From positions 5,017 through 69,016 of the forward strand of contig VZRG01001582.1 in NCBI GenBank assembly GCA_013397435.1: 64,000 nucleotides of DNA, in the 5' to 3' direction. The position numbers and the translations under genes are program-made. The notes beneath the pieces were generated by a model. The model was not told the DNA's origin. It did no database searches and saw only the letters and a program-made list of their open reading frames with translations. Shown one piece after another: positions 63,829 to 64,000 of this stretch (position 1 is its first letter; every line of letters starts with the position of its first letter). The stretch comes from Erythrocercus mccallii. Its lineage: Eukaryota > Chordata > Aves > Passeriformes > Dicruridae.

Positions 63829-64000
63829 GAAAAAAAATTTGTTTCTTTCTTTGCAATTCAAAGATTGACAATCCAACAGTATATTTGTTGTGATGCTGCT
63901 TCAATATGAGAAATTGATTCTGCAATACTATGCTATGCTGCTTATAGGTGAGAAACAAACAGCAGACACCACCATTGAGGATGTGAATAACAGTTTTACA

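Noticed and set aside
63437..63958. 173-codon minus-strand ORF
   Set aside because: Most of it is the reverse complement of the solo LTR and the rest is flank. It crosses the insertion border, so it cannot be an old gene.

Overview
The window looks like bird nuclear DNA, possibly from a songbird. It is AT-rich and gene-poor. It carries 5'-truncated CR1 LINE fragments with the avian-type CR1 3' end, and several short LTR insertions flanked by 6-bp target-site duplications (TSDs), which is typical of bird class II (ERVK-like) endogenous retroviruses. No host protein-coding gene, tRNA, rRNA, CRISPR array or bacterial-style operon could be supported. Most open frames are short, many begin at non-ATG codons, and none matches a family I recognise apart from CR1 reverse-transcriptase remnants.

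Layout. 1-1032 is unassigned, moderately GC-rich DNA. 1039-5714 is a structurally complete LTR element: two ~295-bp direct LTRs, matching CCAGAC TSDs, a primer-binding-site-like start, a leader splice-donor match and a purine-rich stretch before the 3' LTR. Its ~4.1-kb interior shows no recognisable gag, pol or env. 5721-12089 is AT-rich unassigned DNA. 12090-12606 is an LTR with TATA and poly(A) signals, followed by a tentative opposite-strand LTR-like block (12800-13330). A CR1 copy with the C-terminal part of reverse transcriptase lies at 15399-16178 on the minus strand. 21623-21987 and 23155-23483 are two unrelated LTRs on either side of a strand-asymmetric, pyrimidine-rich block. 25438-25831 and 63425-63822 are two copies of one solo LTR family with different TSDs. 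28010-28870 is a probable ERV remnant interrupted by a 95-N assembly gap. 46016-46324 is a solo LTR with a perfect TSD. Further CR1 pieces lie at 27104-27285, 54800-54898, 60110-60245 (older type) and 61994-62126.

The remaining tens of kilobases are unique-looking AT-rich DNA with a few microsatellites and short palindromes. The window therefore reads as intergenic or long-intron sequence shaped by retroelement insertion. One pattern stands out: all seven better-supported LTR insertions lie on the plus strand and all five CR1 pieces on the minus strand. I found no convincing new multi-gene biological system. The most interesting objects are the apparently non-autonomous LTR element at the left end and two unexplained ORFs near the right end.
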